From: Promicromonospora panici
GTDB lineage: Bacteria; Actinomycetota; Actinomycetes; Actinomycetales; Cellulomonadaceae
Length of the DNA stretch: 64,000 nt
Direction of reading: 5' to 3'
Assembly (NCBI RefSeq): GCF_900608595.1
Contig: NZ_UWYY01000011.1
Location: 62,001-126,000, forward strand
This document shows, in pieces, positions 1-7,913 of this stretch. Numbering within the stretch: position 1 is the stretch's first letter; each line of letters begins with the position of its first letter. A program made the translations under genes and the position numbers. Under the pieces are notes generated by a model that saw nothing but the letters and a program-made list of their open reading frames with translations, was not told the DNA's origin and did not search any database.

Positions 1-2
1 TG

Positions 3-215
3 GACACCCACGTCATGTACGGCCCGAACCCGAACATCAGGGGCCCTCAGGGCCAGCCGTGGGAGCAGCTCGAAGCCATCGACGACAGCGGCAACCTTGT
101 GAAGATCGACCACCACGCGAATGGTCACTACTTCGCGGATACGAATGAATACGCACTACCCCATTACCACGGGCCGGAAGGTCACTACTTCTACGGAAGC
201 GAGCGCATATGGTAG
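3..215 (+). CDS. C-terminal fragment of a possible secreted/polymorphic toxin (5' end outside window)
   Basis: The reading frame is open from the window edge and ends at TAG 215, so only the last 70 or so residues are visible. An internal ATG at 15 has no ribosome binding site, which supports a truncated view of a longer gene. The tail is rich in His, Tyr, Gly and Asn, with motifs such as HHANGHYF and PHYHGPEGHYFYG, a composition common in C-terminal toxin or nuclease domains of polymorphic toxins. The next gene starts inside it with a 7-nt overlap, the usual arrangement of a toxin and its immunity gene. The toxin reading is inference from composition and context. I do not recognise the exact family. 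Confidence 0.5.
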   Translation, partial: DTHVMYGPNPNIRGPQGQPWEQLEAIDDSGNLVKIDHHANGHYFADTNEYALPHYHGPEGHYFYGSERIW

Positions 216-928
216 CCGCCACATCGATCGACGGCTCTGAGCTGGGAGCGCTGCTCCACTGGCCCGACGAGATGGTGAGGCGTTTGCCGTCTGCATTGTG
301 GCTTCCGGCTGATGTGGATGATGAGCTACCGCTGGTCACCCTGCTCGGTACATCCTGGGAGTCCTACCAATGGTGCGGGCTGGGGACGTGGTTCGCACCA
401 GGCACCGCGCCGGAGCCACCCGCGGGTTTCGCGGGACGCTACAGCGATCTTCAGCATGAGCTCATCGCTGAAGGGTCTCTGACAACGGCCCGCGGGCTCA
501 AGGTGCGTTCGGAGTGGAGCACGCTGAACCCGCGCTCGGGCAGCCTGCATGCATTCCTCTCGGCAATCCGGCAAGCCCGCGGTAGTGGATCGTGTCTCGC
601 CCTCATGGCGCAGGACGCCTCGCCCCGAGCCTGGTACGCGGCGTCCACCGCAATGATGCAGCGAGGCCTGCTCGCCCTCGGGGGGATCGGCGACGTCGAT
701 CGCGAGGAGGCGGATCGGTCGGCCTCGCTCACCTATCTGGCGGCGGGGCCCGCGAGCGGTTATGCGAGTGTGATCCCACTGGACCGTCATCCCTGGGGCG
801 GCTACGCGGTCGTCGGTGACCAGACGCTCCTTTCCGCCCTCGCGGAGGCCTTGCCGGACCCTCTGGCGGGCCTGGCGGAGGCATCATGGGAGGACGTCGC
901 AGGGCGCGCGGGTAGTTTGGCTCTCTGA
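209..928 (+). CDS. Hypothetical protein, possible immunity protein to the upstream toxin fragment
   Basis: A 239-aa protein without signal peptide or membrane segment, rich in Trp, Ala and Leu. Its ATG at 209 lies inside the upstream gene (overlap 209-215), so translation is probably coupled. I recognise no domain. Cytosolic location, size and the overlap with a His/Tyr-rich toxin-like tail fit an immunity protein, but that is inference from position only. Codon use is slightly less GC3-biased than the following gene, which is common for accessory toxin/immunity cassettes. Confidence 0.6.
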   Translation: MVAATSIDGSELGALLHWPDEMVRRLPSALWLPADVDDELPLVTLLGTSWESYQWCGLGTWFAPGTAPEPPAGFAGRYSDLQHELIAEGSLTTARGLKVRSEWSTLNPRSGSLHAFLSAIRQARGSGSCLALMAQDASPRAWYAASTAMMQRGLLALGGIGDVDREEADRSASLTYLAAGPASGYASVIPLDRHPWGGYAVVGDQTLLSALAEALPDPLAGLAEASWEDVAGRAGSLAL

Positions 929-1005
929 GCCTGGACGTCCACATGGCCCTCGAGTGCGGCCGTCGATCCGAGTTCGAAAGGTCGGCGGACGCACTCCTGA
1001 AGTTC

Positions 1006-3525
1006 ATGCCAAGGCCACTTCGTCGCCACCTGAGGGCAGCCCAGCTGCCACAGGTCGGGGTCAACCTGCCCCGTGTGTCTCCCAACCGCCGCCACGCGGC
1101 ATTCATCGCTTCCGGCGCCGCCCTCGCACTGGGGCTGAGCGCGTTCCCGGCGTTCGCCGTCGGTCAGCAGGTCTCGACAATCTCGACCAGCGCCTTCGGC
1201 TCGATCGATGACGTCAGCGGAATCGGCCGCACCAGCCCCCGCGAGACCTTCCACCGCCTCGCCACGTACCCGGTCTTCCAGAACGCTCCCGCGGGCACCG
1301 ACCCGACAGAGGAAACGGTCGCCGAGATCTCCGCCGTCAGCGAGGACGGCAACACCCTCATCCACACCGACGCCGCAGCCCACCGCATCGGGTTCGTCGA
1401 CATCAGCAACCCCTCCGCGCCCCAGGGCCTCGGCTCCCTGTCGCTCGCCGAGCTCGGTTCCGAGCACGACGAGCCGACGTCGGTCGCCGTCGTCGGCGAC
1501 TACGTGCTCGTCGTGGTCGACAGCTCGACGTCGTTCACCGCGCCGTCGGGCCGCCTCGACGTCGTCGATCTCGCGACCCGTACCCGCGTGCGCTCGATCG
1601 ACCTGGGCGGCCAGCCCGACTCGATCGCCGTCACGCACGACGGCGCCCACGCCGTCATCGCCATGGAGAACCAGCGCGACGAGGACGTGCTGTCCGACAC
1701 CGGCGAGGGCGAGGAGGGCGACCTCCCGCAGGCGCCCGCCGGGTTCCTGCAGTTCGTCGACCTGGCGGGCAGCAACCCCGAGGCCTGGCAGACCCGCCCC
1801 GTCGCGCTCGACGTGGCGGCGCTCGCCGCCGCCGGCCTGGACACCCCGCAGGACGCGGAGCCGGAGTACGTGTCGATCAACCCGTCCGACACCAAGGTTG
1901 CGGTCACGCTGCAGGAGAACAACGGCGTCGCCGTGCTCGACGTCGTGTCCGGCGAGCTCGAGAACGTGTTCTCGGCGGGCGACGTCGCGCTGGAGGGTGT
2001 GGACGCAGACGACGAGGGCGCCATCGACCAGACCGGGTCCGTCGAGGCCGCCCCGCGTGAGCCCGACGCCATCGGCTGGGTCGACGACGAGCACGTCGCC
2101 ACCGCGAACGAGGGCGACTGGAAGGGCGGCACGCGCGGCTGGTCGGTCTTCGAGGCCGCGACCGGCGACGTCGTGTGGGACGCGGGCGCCGACCTCGAGG
2201 AGCTCGCCGTCCGCGTCGGGCTGCACAACGACGACCGCGCCGGGAAGAAGGGCGTGGAGATCGAGGGCCTCGCGGTGGCGACCCTCGACGGCATCCGCTA
2301 CGCGTTCGTGGGTTCCGAGCGCTCCAACTTCGTGGCCGTCTACGACGTGTCCGACCCGGCTTCCCCGCGGTTCGTGCAGGTCCTGGCCACGACCAACGGC
2401 CCGGAAGGGCTCCTGCCGGTTCCGTCCCGGAACCTGCTCGTCGTGTCCTCCGAGGAGGACTCGGCCGACGACGGCGTCCGCGCGTCGGTCTCGGTGTTCG
2501 GCAAGGGCCGGCAGTACGCGGCGCCGTCCGGTTCGACGGCACCGCGGGGCGCGCACGGCCGCTCATCGGTGCAGGCCTTCCCGTCGATCGTGTCGGCCGA
2601 CGCTGTCACCACCGCCGGAACCAGGAAGCCGATCGGCTGGACCGCGCTCGGCGCGCTCTCGGCCGACCCGCGCAAGCGGGATCGCCTGTGGACGGTGACC
2701 GACGCCGCCAAGTCGCCGACGTCGATCCTCTCCGTCTCGACCGCCGGACGGCGCGCCAAGAGCGGCCCCGCGGTGATCGACCGCGAGATCCTCGTGACCG
2801 AGGACGGCGAGCCCGTCGGCCTGGACGCCGAGGGCATCTGGGCCCGGCCGTCGGTCCGGGGCAAGGCGGGCGGGTTCTGGCTCGGCGTCGAGGGCAAGAC
2901 CGGCGCGGAGAATGCTCTGGTGCGCGTGGCGGCGTCGGGCCGCGTGGAGGAGCGCGTGAGCCTGCCCGACGACGTCGCCGCGGGGCTCGGAAAATGGGGC
3001 ATCGAGGGCGTGGCCGGGACCGTGGACCGGTCCGGCGAGCACCTGTTCGTCGCGCTGCAGCGCGGCCTGACCAGTGACGACGGCGTGGGTGGTTACGCCC
3101 GTATCGGACGGTACGACGTCGCTTCCGGCGCATGGACCTGGTTCGGCTACCCGCTGTCCGCCCCGACCGCCGACGGCGACTGGATCGGCCTGTCCGAGGT
3201 GACCGTCGTCGACCAGGACACGCTCGCCGTGATCGAGCGCGACAAGCTCAACGGCCCGGCGGCGGCGCTCAAGGCGGTGTACACGGTGGACCTGCCGAAG
3301 CGTGACCCGCGTCCGGGGACGGTCCCGGTGCTGAGCAAGCGCCTCGCGATCGACGTCCTGCCCGCGCTGCGCGCCACGAACGGGTGGACGCAGGAGAAGC
3401 TCGAGGGCCTGACGATCGGCGGGGACGGCCGGGTCTACGCGGTGACGGACAACGACGGCGTCCAGGACGCGACGGGCGAGACGGTCTTCCTGAACCTGGG
3501 CAGCGCCCGCACCCTCTCCCGCTGA
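1006..3525 (+). CDS. Secreted choice-of-anchor-I/LVIVD propeller protein with esterase-like phytase C-terminal domain
   Basis: A secreted protein of about 839 aa. Residues ~20-45 form a Sec signal (Arg-Arg-His, hydrophobic core, then AFPAFA). The N-terminal half (~70-480) has repeated propeller blades with GFVDISNPSAP, LDVVDLATRT and VAVYDVSDPASPR motifs, typical of LVIVD/choice-of-anchor-I proteins. The C-terminal third (~510-830) matches the esterase-like activity of phytase domain (GLDAEGIW, GIEGVAG, KLEGLTIGGDGRVY). Such proteins are thought to hydrolyse extracellular phosphate esters. No substrate can be read from the sequence. The start is uncertain: ATG 943 would add 21 residues before a normal signal peptide, and GTG 1075 is also possible. 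I chose ATG 1006 because it leaves a standard n-region. Confidence 0.85.
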   Translation: MPRPLRRHLRAAQLPQVGVNLPRVSPNRRHAAFIASGAALALGLSAFPAFAVGQQVSTISTSAFGSIDDVSGIGRTSPRETFHRLATYPVFQNAPAGTDPTEETVAEISAVSEDGNTLIHTDAAAHRIGFVDISNPSAPQGLGSLSLAELGSEHDEPTSVAVVGDYVLVVVDSSTSFTAPSGRLDVVDLATRTRVRSIDLGGQPDSIAVTHDGAHAVIAMENQRDEDVLSDTGEGEEGDLPQAPAGFLQFVDLAGSNPEAWQTRPVALDVAALAAAGLDTPQDAEPEYVSINPSDTKVAVTLQENNGVAVLDVVSGELENVFSAGDVALEGVDADDEGAIDQTGSVEAAPREPDAIGWVDDEHVATANEGDWKGGTRGWSVFEAATGDVVWDAGADLEELAVRVGLHNDDRAGKKGVEIEGLAVATLDGIRYAFVGSERSNFVAVYDVSDPASPRFVQVLATTNGPEGLLPVPSRNLLVVSSEEDSADDGVRASVSVFGKGRQYAAPSGSTAPRGAHGRSSVQAFPSIVSADAVTTAGTRKPIGWTALGALSADPRKRDRLWTVTDAAKSPTSILSVSTAGRRAKSGPAVIDREILVTEDGEPVGLDAEGIWARPSVRGKAGGFWLGVEGKTGAENALVRVAASGRVEERVSLPDDVAAGLGKWGIEGVAGTVDRSGEHLFVALQRGLTSDDGVGGYARIGRYDVASGAWTWFGYPLSAPTADGDWIGLSEVTVVDQDTLAVIERDKLNGPAAALKAVYTVDLPKRDPRPGTVPVLSKRLAIDVLPALRATNGWTQEKLEGLTIGGDGRVYAVTDNDGVQDATGETVFLNLGSARTLSR

Positions 3526-3527
3526 CA

Positions 3528-3605
3528 AACACTTTGTTGTGGGCGTGATCGTTGCGACTACGTGCCCGTTTTAGGCGCAACGACCACGCCCACAACAAAG
3601 GTGTT
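3528..3605. repeat. Family A palindromic repeat, copy 1; probable bidirectional terminator
   Basis: An inverted repeat with ~29-nt arms (3528-3556 and 3576-3605) around a 19-nt loop. The arm core is TTGTTGTGGGCGTGATCGTT. It lies between two convergent genes, starting 2 nt after the stop at 3525 and ending at the first base of the amylase stop codon (3605-3607), so it can terminate both. Related copies are at 12209-12275 (inside hrpA) and 63929-63995 (reverse orientation). The loop is also conserved between copies. Confidence 0.85.
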
Positions 3606-5044
3606 CAGGTGCGGGCGTTGGCGTGGAGCGCCAGGGCCCCGTAGGCCGGGATCGACGCCGTGAACCAGCCGTCACCGTTGACGGTGCGCGCCACCGAGCA
3701 GTCCGCCGCCGCGACGACGTCGCAGTACGTGCCCGCCGGGAGCGACGTCTGGAACGAGCGCTGCACCGCCGACGCGGTGTTGTTCAGCACCACGTATCCC
3801 CGGCTGCCGCGGCCGTAGGCGACGAGGTTGCCGCCGTCGTCCCACCAGTTCGTGACCTCGGTGCCGACGACGGCGTTGTGGAAGCCGACCATGCCGCGGA
3901 CCTCCGTCCAGCGCTGGGTGCACGTCCACTGCCCGGCGCCGCAGGTCGCGTCCGGCACCGTGGTCGAGGTGGCGCCGGGCGCGCCGGCGTCGTTGTTCGA
4001 GAACTCGTAGCCCGAGTACACCGTGGGCGACCCGTACGGCCACGACAGCAGGAACGTGTTGGCCAGCACGTACTTGGCGCCCCACTTGTAGTTCATGGAC
4101 TCGCCGTTGCGCTCGGTGTCGTGGTTGTCCACGAACACGCCCGCTCGGTTGTACGGCAGCTTTCCGTCGCCGATGAACCGCAGGTTCTTGATCTGCCCGT
4201 CGAAGTCGTGCTTGAGCTGCCGCGCGTAGTCGAACTCGTGCGAGTCGCCGCTGCCCAGGTATTCCGACGGCTGGATCGGCTCGCCGGCGGCGCCGATCAC
4301 CTCGTGCACCCAGAACACGTTCGGGTTGCTCATCCGCGACTTGATCGCCTCCAGGTCCGACGCCGGGACGTGCTTCGACGCGTCGATCCGGAACCCGTCG
4401 ACGCCGAGCGAGACCAGGTCGTCGAAGTAGGCGGCGAGCCTGCCGCGCACGTAGTCCGAGCCGGTGCGCAGGTCCTGCAGTGCGACCAGGCGGCAGTGCT
4501 GGACCTCGTAGCGGTTCGTGTAGTCCGCGATGTCGGTGCGGCAGTCGTTGAAGTCCTGCGCGCCGTAGGTGCCGGTGAAGTTGTCGTCGGAGTACGCCGT
4601 CCCGGCCACCCCGGTACCCGACTGGCCGGCCCCGGCCATGTGGTTCACGACGGCGTCGGCGATCACGCCCACTCCCACGGCGTCGCAGGTGGCGACCATG
4701 TTTGCGAACTCGGCGCGGGTGCCCAGCTTGGACTCGATCCGATAGCTCACCGGCTGGTACGACGTCCACCACTGGGTGCCTCGGATGTGCTCCATCGGCG
4801 GTGACACCTGCACGTAGCCGAACCCGGCCGGGCCGACGACGTCGGCGCACTCCGCGGCGACGGAGTCCCAGGTCCACTGGAACATGTTCAGAATGACGTC
4901 GCCGTCGCCGTGCTCAGGGGTGGCGGCCCGGGCCGGTTCGGCGGTGGGTGCGGCCGTTGTCGCGACCAGGCCCAGGGCGAGCGCGGTGGCGAACGTCGTC
5001 AGAGTGGCGAGCAGGCGTCGGGGCACGTTCGGATGGCGCGTCAT
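3605..5044 (-). CDS. Secreted alpha-amylase (GH13)
   Basis: A 479-aa secreted enzyme that hydrolyses internal alpha-1,4 bonds of starch. Residues 1-41 are a signal peptide ending near EPARAATP. The GH13 barrel shows all conserved regions: DAVVNH (130-135), GFRIDASKH with nucleophile Asp221, WVHEVIG with acid/base Glu248, and VDNHDTER with Asp309. Length and the lone catalytic domain plus a short C-terminal beta domain match actinobacterial single-domain amylases. No starch-binding domain is seen. ATG 5044 was chosen because AAGGAG lies 5 nt upstream. Longer starts would put 33 residues before the signal peptide. A MalR-like operator lies about 70-80 bp upstream. Confidence 0.95.
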   Translation of the reverse strand: MTRHPNVPRRLLATLTTFATALALGLVATTAAPTAEPARAATPEHGDGDVILNMFQWTWDSVAAECADVVGPAGFGYVQVSPPMEHIRGTQWWTSYQPVSYRIESKLGTRAEFANMVATCDAVGVGVIADAVVNHMAGAGQSGTGVAGTAYSDDNFTGTYGAQDFNDCRTDIADYTNRYEVQHCRLVALQDLRTGSDYVRGRLAAYFDDLVSLGVDGFRIDASKHVPASDLEAIKSRMSNPNVFWVHEVIGAAGEPIQPSEYLGSGDSHEFDYARQLKHDFDGQIKNLRFIGDGKLPYNRAGVFVDNHDTERNGESMNYKWGAKYVLANTFLLSWPYGSPTVYSGYEFSNNDAGAPGATSTTVPDATCGAGQWTCTQRWTEVRGMVGFHNAVVGTEVTNWWDDGGNLVAYGRGSRGYVVLNNTASAVQRSFQTSLPAGTYCDVVAAADCSVARTVNGDGWFTASIPAYGALALHANART

Positions 5045-5108
5045 GGCGGCTCCTTGCGGCGTCGTCCCGGGCTGGGGCGCGTGCGGCATTGCAGCGCCAT
5101 TTCCGGAT

Positions 5109-5127
5109 CTTGCTGCAAGCGTTGCAG
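5109..5127 (-). promoter_or_regulatory. MalR/LacI-type operator upstream of the amylase gene
   Basis: Two overlapping dyads are visible: CTTGC-T-GCAAG (5109-5119) and CTGCAA-GCG-TTGCAG (5113-5127). TTGCAG/CTGCAA half-sites are characteristic of LacI-family maltose regulators in front of actinobacterial amylase genes. The site is ~65-85 bp from the start codon, where it would overlap the promoter. No regulator gene lies nearby, so control would be in trans. Confidence 0.65.
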
Positions 5128-5195
5128 AGCCGTGCGGCGACACGCCAGAGGGGCGGGTGAAAAAGCCCCGGGCCCTGGCGTGTCGGGGGTGCGGG

Positions 5196-5384
5196 TCAGT
5201 CCTCGTTGGGCATGAGGATCCAGAACGCGATGTACGCGAGGAACTGCGGTCCGGGAATGAAGACCGAGGCGACGGCGACGACCCGGACCAGAGTCGGGTC
5301 CCAGCCGAATCGGCGGGCGATCCCGGCGCAGACGCCGGCGATCATGCGCCCCTGACGTGGACGAGAGAGTGTCGTTGTGCTCAT
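5196..5384 (-). CDS. Small PspC-domain membrane protein, copy 1
   Basis: A 62-aa protein that is almost entirely a PspC domain: SRPRQGRMIAGVCAGIARRFG, then one hydrophobic helix with a Pro-Gly kink (FIPGPQFLAYIAFWILMP). PspC domains occur in membrane-associated stress-response proteins. These stand-alone versions have unknown partners. ATG 5384 was chosen because upstream residues in the longer frame look non-coding. A close paralog (about 65% identical by eye) lies at 9282-9479 in the same orientation, so the two bracket the secretion-like cassette between them. Confidence 0.85.
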   Translation of the reverse strand: MSTTTLSRPRQGRMIAGVCAGIARRFGWDPTLVRVVAVASVFIPGPQFLAYIAFWILMPNED

Positions 5385-5588
5385 GTCCTCGACGCTATGT
5401 TCATCGCCGACGCCTGAGTATCCGGTGATGCCCCGGTCGTCCCCTGATCCGGCCCTGGGAGTCGCCAGGGTGTGCGATGGGGAGTTCTCCCCTTTGTCGG
5501 CGCGTACACACCCTGGGATCCTGGCTGCCGGAAGGATCAAGCGATCCACAGGCCATGACCCGCCCGCGATGCGGCGCAGGCCATGGCC

Positions 5589-5614
5589 TTGTCATGTTGA
5601 GTTGTCATGTCGAG
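5589..5614. repeat. Tandem 13-bp direct repeat upstream of the WXG100-like cassette
   Basis: TTGTCATGTTGAG at 5589-5601 is followed directly by TTGTCATGTCGAG at 5602-5614, with one difference. It ends 16 nt before the start of the first cassette gene. The position suggests a regulator site or 5' leader element of the cassette, but no protein is known to bind it. Confidence 0.5.
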
Positions 5615-5630
5615 CTGGGCGGAGAGCAGC

Positions 5631-5918
5631 ATGGGCGATCTCGTGATGAACGACGAGTTCCTGGCCACGGTCGAGGGTGACCTGGGCCAGATGAAGGACC
5701 GTCTGTATGACCCGTTGGACGCGATCAAGCGAGCAGACCCGACGGCGGTGGGCGAGCCGGAGCTCATCGAGAAGGTCGAGCACTTCAAGGACAGGTGGGA
5801 CCACAGCATCGACCAGATGTGCGAGGCCACGGGCAACGCGCAGGAGCAGCTCCAGAAGATCCGTGAAGGCTTCGCCAAGGTGGACGCGGACCTCGCAGCA
5901 GCGCTCGGAGGCGAGTGA
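5631..5918 (+). CDS. WXG100-sized helical protein, first gene of a T7SS-like cassette
   Basis: A 95-aa, acidic, all-helical protein without signal peptide. It has the length of WXG100/EsxA-type proteins, and a central Trp (DRWDHSIDQM, ~residue 55) sits near the expected hairpin turn, though a canonical WxG is not present. Charged heptads suggest a helical hairpin. ATG 5631 has GGAGAG upstream. The ATG at 5607 has no ribosome binding site. It overlaps the next gene by 1 nt (TGATG), implying coupled translation and joint function, possibly as the small heterodimer partner or chaperone of the next protein. Confidence 0.8.
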   Translation: MGDLVMNDEFLATVEGDLGQMKDRLYDPLDAIKRADPTAVGEPELIEKVEHFKDRWDHSIDQMCEATGNAQEQLQKIREGFAKVDADLAAALGGE

Positions 5919-7138
5919 TGGTCCAGTACGAGCACATCGGTAGCGACCCGACGCCCGGCGACCATGTCGTGACCGGGAGCCTCGCCGACGGCCTGACCAG
6001 CGGTCACGAGACGCTGGAGCGGGTCAAGTTCCTGCTGGAGAGCGTCAACGACGGCGAGTGGTTCGGCGAGACGGCCATCGCCTTCCGGTCGATGCTCCAC
6101 GACGACTTCCGGCCCAAGGTGGTCGACGCCGAGGGCGCGTTCCGAAAGGCGGCGTCGGCTCTGGAGACGTGGGCTACCAAGCTGGCGTCCTTCCGCCGGG
6201 ACGCGGACACCCTGGACCGGCGTCTCGGCGAGGCCAAGGCCGCCCGGGACGCGGCTCAGAGCGCCTACTACAACCTCCCCGACGGCCCGCGCCCACCGGA
6301 CGACGCCACGGACGCGGAGCAGCGGCAGTACGAGGACAACGAGCGCGACCGGGGTCAGGCGCGCGAGACCCTGGAGGCGGCCCAGCAGAGCGTCGACGGC
6401 ATCTGGCGGGAGATCGAGGAGCTGGTCCGCGAGTACGACGGCGCGTCCCGGAACCTCCTCGACGAGTTCGACACCGCCGCCGCGATGGCTCCGGACGACC
6501 CCGCCTGGTACGAGAAGGCGATCGACTGGGTCGGGGACAAGTTCGAGGACCTGGGCGACCTGGTGGCCGACCTCGGCGACATGATCCTCGAGTGGGCCGC
6601 GGAGAACGCCGGCCTGCTGAACCTGATCTCGAACATCCTCAACGTGGTCGCCCTGGTGACCGGCATCCTGGCCCTGCTGCCGATTCCCGGCGTCCAGGTT
6701 CTCGGCCTGATCAGCCTCGCGGCGACCGCCGGAAGCACTCTCGCCTCGTACCTGTCGGCGGCGGGACAGGCGGGATCCTGGAAGGGTGGGTTCACCCCGT
6801 CGGTCATCGTCGGGATCGTCGCGACGGCGCTCGGCGTCGGTGCCCTGGGCGCCACGTTCAAGGCGACCACCGCCGCGGCGACGACGGCGGGCCGGGCGGC
6901 GCCGACCTTCGGACAGTTCGTCCTTGGACGAGGTCACCAGATTCCGGGTATCTTCACCCTCGCGTCCAAGGGGGGCACCATCGAGTCGACCGCCGAGCTG
7001 GGCTGGCGCGCGGTGGACGTCATGTTCGACCAGGGCATGTGGTTCGGTACGACGCCGATCGGTCTCAGCATGATGGGCTGGGACACCAAGAACGACGAGA
7101 ACGGCACGTACGACAACCAGAAGGGGGTCACGCGGTGA
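5918..7138 (+). CDS. Putative T7SS-secreted helical protein with hydrophobic C-terminal half
   Basis: A 406-aa protein. Residues ~15-200 form long amphipathic helices with a WFGETAIAF motif near residue 49, resembling the WxG-bearing N-terminal domain of actinobacterial type VII substrates (T7SS signal/LXG-like). Residues ~230-320 contain two or three hydrophobic stretches (LLNLISNILNVVALVTGILA and others). The C-terminus ends without a recognisable toxin domain, so this is not an obvious polymorphic toxin. The start could be ATG 5918 or GTG 5915. GGAGG lies just upstream. It overlaps the next gene by 4 nt. Export is inferred from domain type: no EssC/EccC ATPase is encoded in this window. 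Confidence 0.75.
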   Translation: MVQYEHIGSDPTPGDHVVTGSLADGLTSGHETLERVKFLLESVNDGEWFGETAIAFRSMLHDDFRPKVVDAEGAFRKAASALETWATKLASFRRDADTLDRRLGEAKAARDAAQSAYYNLPDGPRPPDDATDAEQRQYEDNERDRGQARETLEAAQQSVDGIWREIEELVREYDGASRNLLDEFDTAAAMAPDDPAWYEKAIDWVGDKFEDLGDLVADLGDMILEWAAENAGLLNLISNILNVVALVTGILALLPIPGVQVLGLISLAATAGSTLASYLSAAGQAGSWKGGFTPSVIVGIVATALGVGALGATFKATTAAATTAGRAAPTFGQFVLGRGHQIPGIFTLASKGGTIESTAELGWRAVDVMFDQGMWFGTTPIGLSMMGWDTKNDENGTYDNQKGVTR

Positions 7139-7908
7139 CCGTGACGACGTCGACCGAGGCGGACAACCCGACGCGCTGGCGCCTGCGCACCCGGGTTCCC
7201 GACGACTGGATCGAGCTCGCCGGCACGCTGACGGCCGAGGAGGCGCTCGGCACGATCCGGGCCGCGCTCGACGACGTCGACGTGCCGCTGCCCGAGGCCG
7301 ACGCCGGCAAGCTCCTCGCGGGCCTGCAGTCCTGGCGCGACATGTGGCGCAAGGAGCGGGTGCTCCTCCACGGCCTCGTGTACCAGGGCGCCGAGTACGA
7401 GGGGCCGACCGCGATCGGCCGGGAGATCTTCTGGAACATCATCGGCACCGTCACCGAGATCACGGCGTTCGACGGTCCGCTGTCGCTCCTCGAGGTGTTG
7501 CGGCGGGTGATCGCCGCGAAGGCAGGGATCGACCTCGACAAGGCGTACACCGAGACGTTCGAGACCGGTATCGGCCCCGCCATCGGCCTGACGACGAGCT
7601 ACGAGGCCACGTACCGGCAGCCGGGCGCTCCGCAGGACGCCGAGCCGGTACGGGGCACGGTCGGGCTCGCGGCGGTCGTGGCGGCGCCGAAGACCGGGGG
7701 CCCGGGTCTGGTCCTGATGGGCTTCTCGACGGACCCCGACCAGGTACAGGGCGTCGCGATGATGCTCGCCGCCATGGCCGGTCCGGCGACCATCACGCCG
7801 GTCGACAAGGACGGCAAACCGGTCTTCAGCGGCGCCCCGCCGCTCGCGGACATGCCGCCGCTGGACGGCGCCGCGGGCGATGCCCCCGAAGCGAATCCGG
7901 CCGGGTGA
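7135..7908 (+). CDS. Hypothetical protein of the T7SS-like cassette
   Basis: A 257-aa soluble protein beginning with GTG inside the preceding stop (GTGA overlap), with AAGGGGG upstream. It starts with a Thr/Arg-rich segment (RWRLRTRVPDDWIELAG), then mixed alpha/beta sequence with a Val/Ala-rich core (GLAAVVAAPKTGGPGLVLMGF), and ends in a Pro/Ala-rich tail. I recognise no family. Its place between a substrate-like and a membrane gene suggests a cytosolic chaperone or adaptor, comparable in position to EspG-like proteins. I see no sequence similarity that proves this. Confidence 0.7.
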   Translation: MTVTTSTEADNPTRWRLRTRVPDDWIELAGTLTAEEALGTIRAALDDVDVPLPEADAGKLLAGLQSWRDMWRKERVLLHGLVYQGAEYEGPTAIGREIFWNIIGTVTEITAFDGPLSLLEVLRRVIAAKAGIDLDKAYTETFETGIGPAIGLTTSYEATYRQPGAPQDAEPVRGTVGLAAVVAAPKTGGPGLVLMGFSTDPDQVQGVAMMLAAMAGPATITPVDKDGKPVFSGAPPLADMPPLDGAAGDAPEANPAG

Positions 7909-7913
7909 GCGGT

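Noticed and set aside
802..2556. Long minus-strand open frame opposite the propeller/phytase gene
   Set aside because: Arg/Val/Asp-rich composition without motifs. It is the complement of a strongly coding GC3-biased gene, a typical high-GC shadow frame.
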